DNA of 64,000 nucleotides, taken from positions 930,001 through 994,000 of the forward strand of contig NZ_CP107006.1 in the NCBI RefSeq assembly GCF_022867795.2, given 5' to 3'. The translations under genes were made by a program, and so were the position numbers. This stretch comes from Chitinophaga horti. GTDB taxonomy: Bacteria > Bacteroidota > Bacteroidia > Chitinophagales > Chitinophagaceae. Below are positions 25,785-32,797 of this stretch, piece after piece. The notes under the pieces are model-generated. The model was given only the letters and a program-made list of their open reading frames with translations. It was not told where the DNA came from and searched no databases. How positions within the stretch are numbered: position 1 is the stretch's first letter; every line of letters begins with the position of its first letter.

Positions 25785-27209
25785 ATGAACAACACCTACA
25801 CGGACCTCGTTAACCAAACGTTCGAGTTTCCACAGGAAGGCTTCGATGTGAAGGAGAGTTACCTTCAGTTCAACGGTTTGAACATAAAGGCACTGATCGA
25901 CAAGTATGGCACTCCTTTCAAGCTGACGTATCTCCCCAAAATCGGGATGCAGGTAAATAAGGCGAAGAAGATGTTCCAGGATGCGATCAAGAAGAACAAG
26001 TACGACGGCAACTATTATTATTGTTATTGTACTAAAAGTTCTCACTTCTCTTTTATAATGGAGGAGACCCTGAAACACGGCGTTCATATTGAAACCTCTT
26101 TCGCGTACGACATCGACATCATTAACAAGCTGTACGAAAGAAAGAAGATAACCAAGGATACCTTCGTTATCTGTAACGGTTACAAAACGAAATCTTACAC
26201 CCGGGCCATCGCCAAACTGGTAAACAGTGGTTTCCGTAACGTGATACCGGTGTTAGATAATAAAGAGGAGCTGGAAGACTACAGCAAGTTGATCAGGACA
26301 AAAGATCCGGTGAAACTTGGTCTGAGGGTAGCAGCGGAAGAAGAACCAACCTTTGATTTTTATACTTCGAGGCTGGGTATCCGCTCCAGGGACATTCTCG
26401 AATTTTATGTAGATAAACTGAAGGGCAACAGTAAGTTCGAACTAAAGATGTTGCACTTCTTTATGAATAAGGGGATCAAGGACGATATCTATTATTGGAG
26501 CCAGTTTAACAGGGTTGTAAACCTGTACTGCCAGTTAAAGAAAATTTGTCCGGAGTTGGAGAGCATCAACATTGGTGGTGGGTTCCCGATCAAACACTCC
26601 CTTGGGTTCGACTATGATTACGCTTACATCGTGAACGAGATCGTAGCCAACATCAAAAGTGTTTGTAAAAAGAACAAAGTACCCGTTCCGGATATCTATA
26701 CAGAATTTGGATCGTTTACGGTAGGAGAGAGTGGTGCGGTAATATATAGTGTGATTGGCGAAAAGATGCAGAACGACCGCGAGATCTGGTATATGATCGA
26801 TAGCTCTTTCATCACTACCTTGCCAGATACCTGGGGCATAGGAGAAAAGTTCCTGATGCTACCCATTAATAAATGGGACGAGGAGTACCAGGAAGTACAC
26901 CTGGGTGGATTAACCTGTGATGGGTATGACTTTTATACATCAGAAGAGCATATCAACGCAGTGTTCCTTCCCAAGGCGTCCAATGGTAAAGAACCGCAAA
27001 CGGCCAGTGAAAAAGAGCCGCTTTATATCGGCTTCTTCCACACGGGCGCTTACCAGGACCAACTCAGTGGTTACGGGGGCATCAAGCACTGCCTGATCCC
27101 TTCGCCGAAGCACGTGATTGTTGGGTACGACAAAAACGGACAATTAAAAGATTGGCTATACGCAAAAGAGCAAACAGCTCAAAGCATGCTTAAGATTTTG
27201 GGTTATTAA
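25785..27209 (+). CDS. speA: Arginine decarboxylase (alanine-racemase fold, Bacteroidetes type)
   Basis: This 474-aa PLP-dependent, fold-type III decarboxylase belongs to the group annotated as biosynthetic arginine decarboxylase in Bacteroidetes. It would make agmatine for polyamine synthesis. The PLP lysine is in YYCYCTKSSHF near residue 85. SINIGGGFPIKHS and FTEFGSFTVGESG-like segments (here YTEFGSFTVGESGA) bind the cofactor phosphate, and LGGLTCDGYD carries the active-site Cys of the partner subunit. Length is usual for the group. Substrate specificity is inferred from family. A terminator follows 26 bases later. Confidence 0.88.
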   Translation: MNNTYTDLVNQTFEFPQEGFDVKESYLQFNGLNIKALIDKYGTPFKLTYLPKIGMQVNKAKKMFQDAIKKNKYDGNYYYCYCTKSSHFSFIMEETLKHGVHIETSFAYDIDIINKLYERKKITKDTFVICNGYKTKSYTRAIAKLVNSGFRNVIPVLDNKEELEDYSKLIRTKDPVKLGLRVAAEEEPTFDFYTSRLGIRSRDILEFYVDKLKGNSKFELKMLHFFMNKGIKDDIYYWSQFNRVVNLYCQLKKICPELESINIGGGFPIKHSLGFDYDYAYIVNEIVANIKSVCKKNKVPVPDIYTEFGSFTVGESGAVIYSVIGEKMQNDREIWYMIDSSFITTLPDTWGIGEKFLMLPINKWDEEYQEVHLGGLTCDGYDFYTSEEHINAVFLPKASNGKEPQTASEKEPLYIGFFHTGAYQDQLSGYGGIKHCLIPSPKHVIVGYDKNGQLKDWLYAKEQTAQSMLKILGY

Positions 27210-27235
27210 AAAAATGGGTTAGTAATCCACACGCG

Positions 27236-27267
27236 GCCCCTCGACTTTTCGAGGGGCATATTTTTTT
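27236..27267 (+). terminator. Terminator of the arginine decarboxylase gene
   Basis: The stem GCCCCTCGA / TCGAGGGGC with a four-base loop is followed by a T-rich run. Confidence 0.9.
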
Positions 27268-27362
27268 CCCGCCTGTCACAATACATGTGCTGATATGCCC
27301 CGGTTTTCCTTACTTAGTTTAAAAAAGAATAGGTCCCCCAATGAAGGAAGACCCATTAATTT

Positions 27363-27566
27363 CATAGTAGAGACGTAAAACTAAAAAGTCATAGACATAG
27401 CTTGGATAATAGAACACGATTTCGAACATTCATAGATCGTCAGGACAAACGGAATAAATCATAGCTTAGGAAAATAGAACGCCTTAATTCATAGTCAGGA
27501 TAAATGGAACAATTCACAAGTTGGATAAATAGCAGACTCTAAAGGCATAGTGTAATTCAGGTAAAT
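27363..27566 (+). repeat. Degenerate tandem repeat, about 30 bp
   Basis: CATAG recurs at 27363, 27396, 27431, 27460, 27490 and 27546, with CACAAG at 27515. Each is followed by a variant of TTGGATAAATAGAAC and an AATT-rich tail. Spacing varies from 25 to 35 bases. The remainder of the 27210-27715 gap holds only the terminator and AT-rich leader DNA. Confidence 0.7.
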
Positions 27567-27715
27567 CCCTGATGATGAAACAAAGGTACATCCGCGCGCT
27601 GCTCCGACAAATACCCGAAAGTGTCATTTTTATACCGAAAATCGGTTGCAGTCAATAGCACGTAACACGTTAAGAATGATACCCTTTATGATTAGATTAA
27701 ACCCAAATTATATTT

Positions 27716-28174
27716 ATGAAATTTACACTACCTATTCTTTTCGTTAAAGCTATGCTCGCCGTAAATAGCCTAGTAGCGCAGACTCCAGCGCAAGAAGAAG
27801 TGAAAACCGTTATCCAGCAAATGTTTGAAGGTATGAGAAAGGGCGACAGTGCCGTCGTTAGAGGGGTTTTCGCGGATAAAGCGTTGCTGCAAACGATTGT
27901 TGACCGTAATGACGCGCCGGTAAAAGTTTCCACGGCCGACCTCGGGGGCTTTCTGAAAGCCATTGGTACGCCTCACACGGACGTGTGGGATGAGCGTATC
28001 ACCTTCTCCCAAATTTTATTGGATGGAAAACTTGCTTCCGTGTGGACGCCCTATAAGTTTTACCTGGGAGATAAGCTGCAGCATTGCGGCGTTAATTCAT
28101 TTCAGCTGGTCAAGCTGGCTACGGGATGGAAGATTGTACACCTGATCGATACGCGCAGGAAGAATTGTGAATAG
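27716..28174 (+). CDS. NTF2-like (putative lumazine-binding) secreted protein
   Basis: A 152-aa protein with a signal peptide (about 21 residues, ending VAQ) and one NTF2/SnoaL-like cone fold. Signs are VKTVIQQMFEGMRKGDSAVVRGVFADKALL at the start of the domain, a middle strand GKLASVWTPYKFYLGDKLQHCG, and the final VNSFQLVKLATGWKIVHLIDTRRK. In Bacteroidetes this family is usually labelled putative lumazine-binding or nuclear transport factor 2 family protein. Ligand and reaction are unknown. It is convergent with the membrane protein gene at 28182, with only seven bases between the stops. Confidence 0.85.
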   Translation: MKFTLPILFVKAMLAVNSLVAQTPAQEEVKTVIQQMFEGMRKGDSAVVRGVFADKALLQTIVDRNDAPVKVSTADLGGFLKAIGTPHTDVWDERITFSQILLDGKLASVWTPYKFYLGDKLQHCGVNSFQLVKLATGWKIVHLIDTRRKNCE

Positions 28175-28181
28175 GTGCGTG

Positions 28182-28997
28182 CTATTTCTCTGTATTCAGA
28201 TAACCGATGGCGGAATCGCACTGTCGTTCTATTTCGGCAAAGCATTCGTCCAGCAACTCGGTGCGCCCTTCCTGGAACTCCGTTTGTCCTGAGCGGGACA
28301 AGCCTTTTAAGATCAGGAATTGTTTAGTAAGATTTTGGTTGATGAGTTCTGAGAATTGCTTTTGTTTTTCCCGGGCCTGCAGTTTCTCCAGGTAGGCGAC
28401 ATTGCGGTAATGGTGGCCAAGTACCCGGATCATCAGCAATACATAACAGGCAGTAAGCATCGGGTTGAAGAGTGCAGAGCGATCTGCAGAATATTGCGGT
28501 AAGACAAACACCGGTACGTCATATAACCTGATACAAGTGATGAGTGACAGGTAAAGGCAGAGCACCACAGATAACCCCAGGGCGGCACGAAGTCCGATCG
28601 TGAACAGGGCGAGCAGGATGCTGAGTATCCAGATCATGGCGTACATGGTAGACAGGTCCTGCTGGCTCGCGAACGACGAGGCCATACTAAGCAGCATCGG
28701 GTTGAGTACGGCGATCATAGCGGCAGCGTAATGGCACCTGGTATTGTTAAGTACCAGGAAGCTCACCAGGAAAAGTGTGACCGAGGCGGCACCCAGTAGC
28801 AGGTGAAAAGTATCCTGCTGCAGCACTAACACGAAGGTGAGGGGAACCAGTAAGAGCAGATGAAAGAAGATGAAGTCGAACAACATCTTGATTTTAGACT
28901 GCTCGCGGGTATCGGCCGTTTTGTGCAAATACGCACCGACTGCAGCTTGTTCGGCTGCATGATAGATGCTGACGGCTAATAATCGGATCCGCTTCAT
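28182..28997 (-). CDS. Membrane protein with six predicted TM segments and a cytoplasmic helical tail
   Basis: A 271-aa protein of unknown function. A 40-residue polar N-terminus is followed by about six hydrophobic segments in residues 42-195 (for example FIFFHLLLLVPLTFVLVL and LTACYVLLMIRVLG). The C-terminal 75 residues are charged and helical (EKLQAREKQKQFSELINQNL). The layout recalls the sensor and linker part of a membrane histidine kinase without the H-box and ATPase domains, but I see no kinase motif. It could be a truncated or receptor-only sensor. Neighbours give no clue. Confidence 0.75.
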   Translation of the reverse strand: MKRIRLLAVSIYHAAEQAAVGAYLHKTADTREQSKIKMLFDFIFFHLLLLVPLTFVLVLQQDTFHLLLGAASVTLFLVSFLVLNNTRCHYAAAMIAVLNPMLLSMASSFASQQDLSTMYAMIWILSILLALFTIGLRAALGLSVVLCLYLSLITCIRLYDVPVFVLPQYSADRSALFNPMLTACYVLLMIRVLGHHYRNVAYLEKLQAREKQKQFSELINQNLTKQFLILKGLSRSGQTEFQEGRTELLDECFAEIERQCDSAIGYLNTEK

Positions 28998-29127
28998 AAG
29001 TACGTTGCTGACGGTAGAAAGTGTCTATGGTTAAAATTACTGGTAGGGGAAGTTAGGTCAATTAGCATGGCTGCCCGTTATACTTTCGTGTGAAATTGCG
29101 GCCGGCGCAATACTCATAAAGAGGTAT

Positions 29128-29156
29128 AAAAAAGGGGCCGATACAAATCGGCCCCG
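29128..29156 (-). terminator. Terminator of hsp20
   Basis: On the minus strand, stem GGGGCCGAT / ATCGGCCCC is followed by seven T, 27 bases after the hsp20 stop. Confidence 0.9.
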
Positions 29157-29182
29157 AACACTTCATCACTGTAATCTATCCC

Positions 29183-29638
29183 TTATGCAACTACAATTTC
29201 TTTTGCAGGTTCCTGCTTAGCTTCTCTTTTGGGCAAGGTTACCTTTAACACGCCGTTTTCATATTTAGCGTTAATTTTTTCTGCATCCACGTTCTCGTCA
29301 AGCGTAAATGAACGTTTGAAAGAGCGGGTCGAAAATTCCCTGCGGATGTGTTTTTCTGTTTCTTCCTTGTTCTCAGTTTTCTTTTCCACGCTGATAGAAA
29401 GCACCTGTTTGTCGAGATTCAGTTTGAAATCAGTCTTCTCGAAACCGGGGGCTACAACGTCAAGCAGGTAGGCCTCTGACGTTTCCTGGATATTCACCGG
29501 TGGGTGAGTGGCGAAAAAGTCGGGTGTCAGGAAGTCGTCTTTCCAAAACTTGTTAAGACCATTGTTGCCAAATACTTCATCAAAGATGTTGTTGAATGAT
29601 TTGTGAACCGGACGTTGATTAAATTTTACGAGTGTCAT
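29183..29638 (-). CDS. Small heat shock protein, Hsp20/alpha-crystallin family
   Basis: A 151-aa ATP-independent chaperone that holds unfolding proteins. The alpha-crystallin domain runs from about residue 45 to 140. It contains PPVNIQETSEAYLLDVVAPG, the RREFSTRSFKRSFTLDENVD segment and the conserved A-x-x-x-N-G-V-L motif (AKYENGVLKVTLPK). A short acidic/lysine tail with KEIVVA follows. No CIRCE element was seen upstream. A small palindrome GAGC.GCTC lies in the leader at about 29673-29684, of unknown relevance. The gene is divergent from the bacilliredoxin gene. Confidence 0.95.
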   Translation of the reverse strand: MTLVKFNQRPVHKSFNNIFDEVFGNNGLNKFWKDDFLTPDFFATHPPVNIQETSEAYLLDVVAPGFEKTDFKLNLDKQVLSISVEKKTENKEETEKHIRREFSTRSFKRSFTLDENVDAEKINAKYENGVLKVTLPKREAKQEPAKEIVVA

Positions 29639-29838
29639 AGCTATAAATTTTTTAGGTTTTTAATTGTTATCGAGCGTTTGCTCATTTGCCGGGTATAAAT
29701 CAAACCAAATACCAATGGCCAAAAACTTGCATAATTGTCATTTTTGATGTATTTGTAGTGACAAAAAGTCTTAATTTTATATTATGCAATGACATAATGG
29801 CTGTTTATCGATGTTGTCACTCTATTTATTATTATCAT

Positions 29839-29846
29839 TACCTTTG
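29839..29846 (+). promoter_or_regulatory. Candidate -7 box TACCTTTG of the bacilliredoxin gene
   Basis: TACCTTTG lies 20 bases before the ATG at 29867. A TTG is found 22 bases upstream of the box. A near-palindrome ATTATG...CATAAT (about 29781-29798) lies between this promoter and hsp20. Confidence 0.55.
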
Positions 29847-29866
29847 CAAAAAAGGAGATTAATCAT

Positions 29867-30280
29867 ATGTACCCAGCGGAATTAGTTATGCCGAGGAAGG
29901 CAGAGTTGACCGACAACGGTTTTGAAGAATTACTGACTCCTGCCGATGTTGAGACAGTACTGGCAAAAGAGGGCACTACCCTCGTAGTTATAAATTCAGT
30001 TTGCGGATGTTCCGCAGGCACGGCACGCCCGGGCGTGCTGATGGCAGTTGCTACCAGCGAAAAGAAACCTAGCAGGCTGACTACCAGCTTTGCAGGTTAC
30101 GACCTGGATGCAGTACAGGAGTTGCGTAAGCACCTGTTGCCTTATCCTCCATCTTCCCCTTCTATCGCGTTGTTTAAAGATGGCCAGTTGGTGCACTTTA
30201 TCGAGCGTCACATGATCGAGGGTCGTCCTCCACAGGTGATTGCAGGTAGCTTGCTGCAGGCTTTCGAAGAATTTTGTTAA
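29867..30280 (+). CDS. BrxA/BrxB family bacilliredoxin
   Basis: A 137-aa thioredoxin-fold protein of the YphP/YqiW (BrxA/BrxB) family, which removes bacillithiol from S-bacillithiolated proteins. The active site CGC is at residues 46-48 in INSVCGCSAGTARPG. The strongly conserved YPPSSPSIALFKDG and the HMIEGRPPQVIAGSL segment follow. It ends with a cysteine, as do several relatives. The use of bacillithiol by this organism is inferred from the family only. Divergent from hsp20, which suggests a stress context. Confidence 0.92.
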   Translation: MYPAELVMPRKAELTDNGFEELLTPADVETVLAKEGTTLVVINSVCGCSAGTARPGVLMAVATSEKKPSRLTTSFAGYDLDAVQELRKHLLPYPPSSPSIALFKDGQLVHFIERHMIEGRPPQVIAGSLLQAFEEFC

Positions 30281-30296
30281 TTAATATCTTCTCAAA

Positions 30297-30329
30297 AAGC
30301 AGTTAACATACATAAAAAATTAACTGCTT
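30297..30329 (+). terminator. Hairpin after the bacilliredoxin gene, possible terminator
   Basis: The perfect 10-bp inverted repeat AAGCAGTTAA / TTAACTGCTT lies 16 bases after the stop. There is no T run on the plus strand (there is a short one on the minus strand), so it may be a stability or weak terminator structure. Confidence 0.45.
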
Positions 30330-30452
30330 ATATGTGAAAGAAATTTGGGATTTGAATTTTCCCAACGTACTTTGGTGGTTTGATTTTTTCCTCTTGACCT
30401 AATTCGGCTTTGTTCATAGGAAAGTTCAGATCACCAAATTTTTTTATAGCCT

Positions 30453-31763
30453 ATGTATCCAAATCTTTATTACGTTTTTAAGGATCTCTTCGGTACAAGT
30501 CACGCATTTTTCAAGCTGTTTCAAACCTTTGGTTTCTTTGTAGCGGTAGCTTTCCTGGCTGGCGCCTGGGTACTCACGCAGGAATTAAAACGCCGTGAGA
30601 AGCTCGGCTGGCTGAAGGGCATGACCGGCATGGCTGTGAGAAAACGGGGCGACTTTAAATCCGGGTTGCTCTGGAGTGCAGTTATCGCGTTTTTGATAGG
30701 ATACAAAGTATTGGGCATGTTTGTGCTCATACAAGGCAATATGAGCAGTGCGGAAGTCCGCGAGCTGCTGCTTTCTACCCAGGGTAGCCTGTGGTTGGGT
30801 ATTGCAACGGCGGCCGTGGTAGCCGGCATCAAGTGGGTGAGACGCCCGAAGGATCCGGAAGAGCTGAAGGCGAAGGAATGGAAAGAAGAAGTAACCATCA
30901 TGCCGCATCAGCGTGTGCCCGACTTTACGGTACTGGCTGCGCTGGCGGGATTGATAGGCGCAAAGATATTTCACAACTTAGAAAACTGGAGCGACTTCGT
31001 AGCCGATCCATGGGGTTCGATATTTTCTGCGAGCGGTCTTACCTTTTATGGAGGTTTGATCCTTGCCGCCGTGGTAATCATTTACTACGCCCGTAAGCGC
31101 AACATTTCTACCCGCCACCTGATCGATAGCGCTGCGCCGGCATTGATGCTGGCTTATGCTATTGGCAGGATGGGTTGCCACTTTTCGGGCGACGGTGACT
31201 GGGGTATTCTCAATAACGCATATGCCCCGGACAGCACCGGTGTTGTGCAGCGTATTACGGACGAGCAGTACCAGCAACGCCTGCACGATCATGCCTCCTT
31301 CTTTGAGGGCGAGTTTGGCGGTATGGACAAAGTGCATGCACATGCTTTTGTAAAGCCTAACTCCCTGGCGTTTTTACCCGACTGGTTTTTCGCTTACGGA
31401 TACCCGCACAACGTCATTAATCGCGGCATGCCGATGGCCAATTGCGACAGCGAATATTGCCATGTACTGCCCGTAGCGGTATATCCCACGCCCTTATACG
31501 AGATCATTGCCTGTCTCTTTCTGTTCGGCATTCTTTGGACAATACGACGAAGGGTGACGATACCAGGCGTTATATTCGGCATTTACCTGATTTTCAATGG
31601 GCTGGAACGATTCTTTATTGAGAAGATAAGGGTGAATACAAAGTATGACCTGTTCGGATTTCATCCCACGCAGGCGGAGCTTATTTCTACCGCGATGGTG
31701 ATAACAGGCGCCGTACTGATATGGTATTGCACTACATTACATAAGAAAACAGTTTCCCGTTAA
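30453..31763 (+). CDS. lgt: Prolipoprotein diacylglyceryl transferase
   Basis: A 436-aa inner-membrane enzyme that attaches diacylglycerol from phosphatidylglycerol to the lipobox cysteine of prolipoproteins. The catalytic signature is seen in LMLAYAIGRMGCHFSGDGDWG (shown in part: YAIGRMGCHFSGDGDWG), with the conserved Arg, and a later GLERFFIEKIRVN. It is longer than proteobacterial Lgt (about 290 aa) because of extra N-terminal membrane segments and a loop after the signature, which is usual for Bacteroidetes. The hemerythrin-like gene begins seven bases later, so they are probably co-transcribed. Confidence 0.93.
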   Translation: MYPNLYYVFKDLFGTSHAFFKLFQTFGFFVAVAFLAGAWVLTQELKRREKLGWLKGMTGMAVRKRGDFKSGLLWSAVIAFLIGYKVLGMFVLIQGNMSSAEVRELLLSTQGSLWLGIATAAVVAGIKWVRRPKDPEELKAKEWKEEVTIMPHQRVPDFTVLAALAGLIGAKIFHNLENWSDFVADPWGSIFSASGLTFYGGLILAAVVIIYYARKRNISTRHLIDSAAPALMLAYAIGRMGCHFSGDGDWGILNNAYAPDSTGVVQRITDEQYQQRLHDHASFFEGEFGGMDKVHAHAFVKPNSLAFLPDWFFAYGYPHNVINRGMPMANCDSEYCHVLPVAVYPTPLYEIIACLFLFGILWTIRRRVTIPGVIFGIYLIFNGLERFFIEKIRVNTKYDLFGFHPTQAELISTAMVITGAVLIWYCTTLHKKTVSR

Positions 31764-31770
31764 GAACTAT

Positions 31771-32193
31771 ATGCAGCGTCATCCCAATCTTGTGCCCCTG
31801 TCGCACGAGCATAAGCGGTTGTTGGAAGTGTGCCGGTATCTGAAGTCAGATGCGGTGCCCCAGGAAGGTTATCCCTTAGAACCGCAGGCTAAAATGAACT
31901 TCGTCGTGAAGATATTTAAAGAGGTGATGGTACCGCACCTTCAGAAAGAGGATTATCTTTTTGAAGCGTGCGCCGGCCGCGACCCTGAAATTGATAAGGC
32001 TATCCAGGAGCTGCAAACCCAGCACCGCCAGATATCTACGATCTACGGTGGCTTGATGGAAAGCAAAGACCTGGAAGCGGATATGGACTACATTGCCCGC
32101 GAGCTGGAACTGCACATCCTTCGTGAAGAGGAGGAGGTGTATCCGCTCATCGAACAGCGGTTGCCAGATGTAGTAGGCAGTATGACCTTTTAA
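31771..32193 (+). CDS. Hemerythrin domain-containing protein
   Basis: A 140-aa four-helix bundle protein of the hemerythrin HHE type. Candidate di-iron ligands are His in PLSHEHKRL, His/Glu in VPHLQKEDYLF, His in QTQHRQI and His/Glu in ELELHILREEEEVYPLIEQ. The pattern fits the family, which binds O2 or senses iron, oxygen or NO. The exact role is unknown. It is only seven bases downstream of lgt, and a terminator follows. No regulatory or catalytic domain is fused to it. Confidence 0.88.
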   Translation: MQRHPNLVPLSHEHKRLLEVCRYLKSDAVPQEGYPLEPQAKMNFVVKIFKEVMVPHLQKEDYLFEACAGRDPEIDKAIQELQTQHRQISTIYGGLMESKDLEADMDYIARELELHILREEEEVYPLIEQRLPDVVGSMTF

Positions 32194-32216
32194 TAAAGCG
32201 ATATTTTGAGATACGA

Positions 32217-32247
32217 GCAGCCGTCCGGAAGGGCGGCTGCTTTTTTT
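32217..32247 (+). terminator. Terminator of the lgt-hemerythrin operon
   Basis: The stem GCAGCCGTCC / GGGCGGCTGC (one G-T pair) is followed by seven T. Confidence 0.9.
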
Positions 32248-32337
32248 ATAGACAGGTGGATTCATTAATTTTATTAAGCTTGGCTATTTCATCCAAGGTG
32301 GGATCCTATTTCAGGATGTAACAGGCAAATTGGTAAA

Positions 32338-32382
32338 CAGGTGTAAACCTTAATTCGGATGATCTCACCAGCGTGTACACCT
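32338..32382 (-). repeat. GGTTTACACC box repeat, inverted copy
   Basis: On the minus strand these 45 bases match 10074-10118 with five mismatches, including both GGTKTACAC boxes and the GTGAGATnATCCG spacer. It lies on the far side of the 11-bp array from the CCGCCGTTG repeat, the same order as at 9.7-10.2 kb. Confidence 0.8.
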
Positions 32383-32410
32383 GGTTTTGGATATGAAAAA
32401 CTGAAAAAGT

Positions 32411-32542
32411 AGCCAGTTATTCTACTGTTAGTCCATAGTTGGCAGCCAAATTCACCCCGACAACCAGCTACTAATTCTACTGTAATTCTACTGCAATCCT
32501 ACACTTACTCCGTACAAAGTCCACTACGAATGCCAGTTAAAT
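32411..32542. repeat. 11-bp-register array (12 units)
   Basis: The stretch divides into twelve 11-mers. The clearest run is AGCTACTAATT, CTACTGTAATT, CTACTGCAATC, CTACACTTACT, with CTACTGTTAGT earlier and AGCCAGTTATT / GCCAGTTAAAT at the two ends. Units are more degenerate than at 9955 or 57143. Its length of 132 bp equals that of the array at 9750. Confidence 0.65.
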
Positions 32543-32559
32543 AGTCGTCACAGCCGATG

Positions 32560-32580
32560 AACGGAGCGTCGCAACGGCGG
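32560..32580 (-). repeat. Dispersed intergenic repeat, CCGCCGTTG core (copy 3)
   Basis: Identical over 21 bp to 3095-3115. It lies 17 bases after the 11-bp array and is inverted with respect to the copy at 9695. Confidence 0.75.
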
Positions 32581-32715
32581 ATGAAAAGAGAAAGAAAAGT
32601 TTGTAACAAAAGAAAAGAAGAAGCGTCTTTAATGCAACACCCCGATCATTTCGACCAATCATCACTGTTTATAGACCATTTATGTAAAGGATTGTACTAT
32701 GCATTGCAAAGTACC

Positions 32716-32723
32716 TACCTTTA
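32716..32723 (+). promoter_or_regulatory. Candidate -7 box TACCTTTA of the outer-membrane barrel gene
   Basis: TACCTTTA differs from TAnnTTTG at the last base. A TTG lies 21 bases upstream. The leader to the ATG at 32798 would be about 70 bases. Apart from this and the repeats above, the 32248-32797 gap shows no gene I can support. Confidence 0.35.
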
Positions 32724-32797
32724 CACTGTAATTGTTAATAAAAGGAACTTAGCCAAGCACAGACACTTTGTTTATCAATTTCATAAATCCGCCTTAT

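Noticed and set aside
28182..28997. Histidine kinase
   Set aside because: The membrane part and helical linker fit, but no H-box, N-box or G-box residues are present.
29639..29720. CIRCE heat-shock operator before hsp20
   Set aside because: Only a four-base stem GAGC/GCTC is present, and the TTAGCACTC half-sites are missing.
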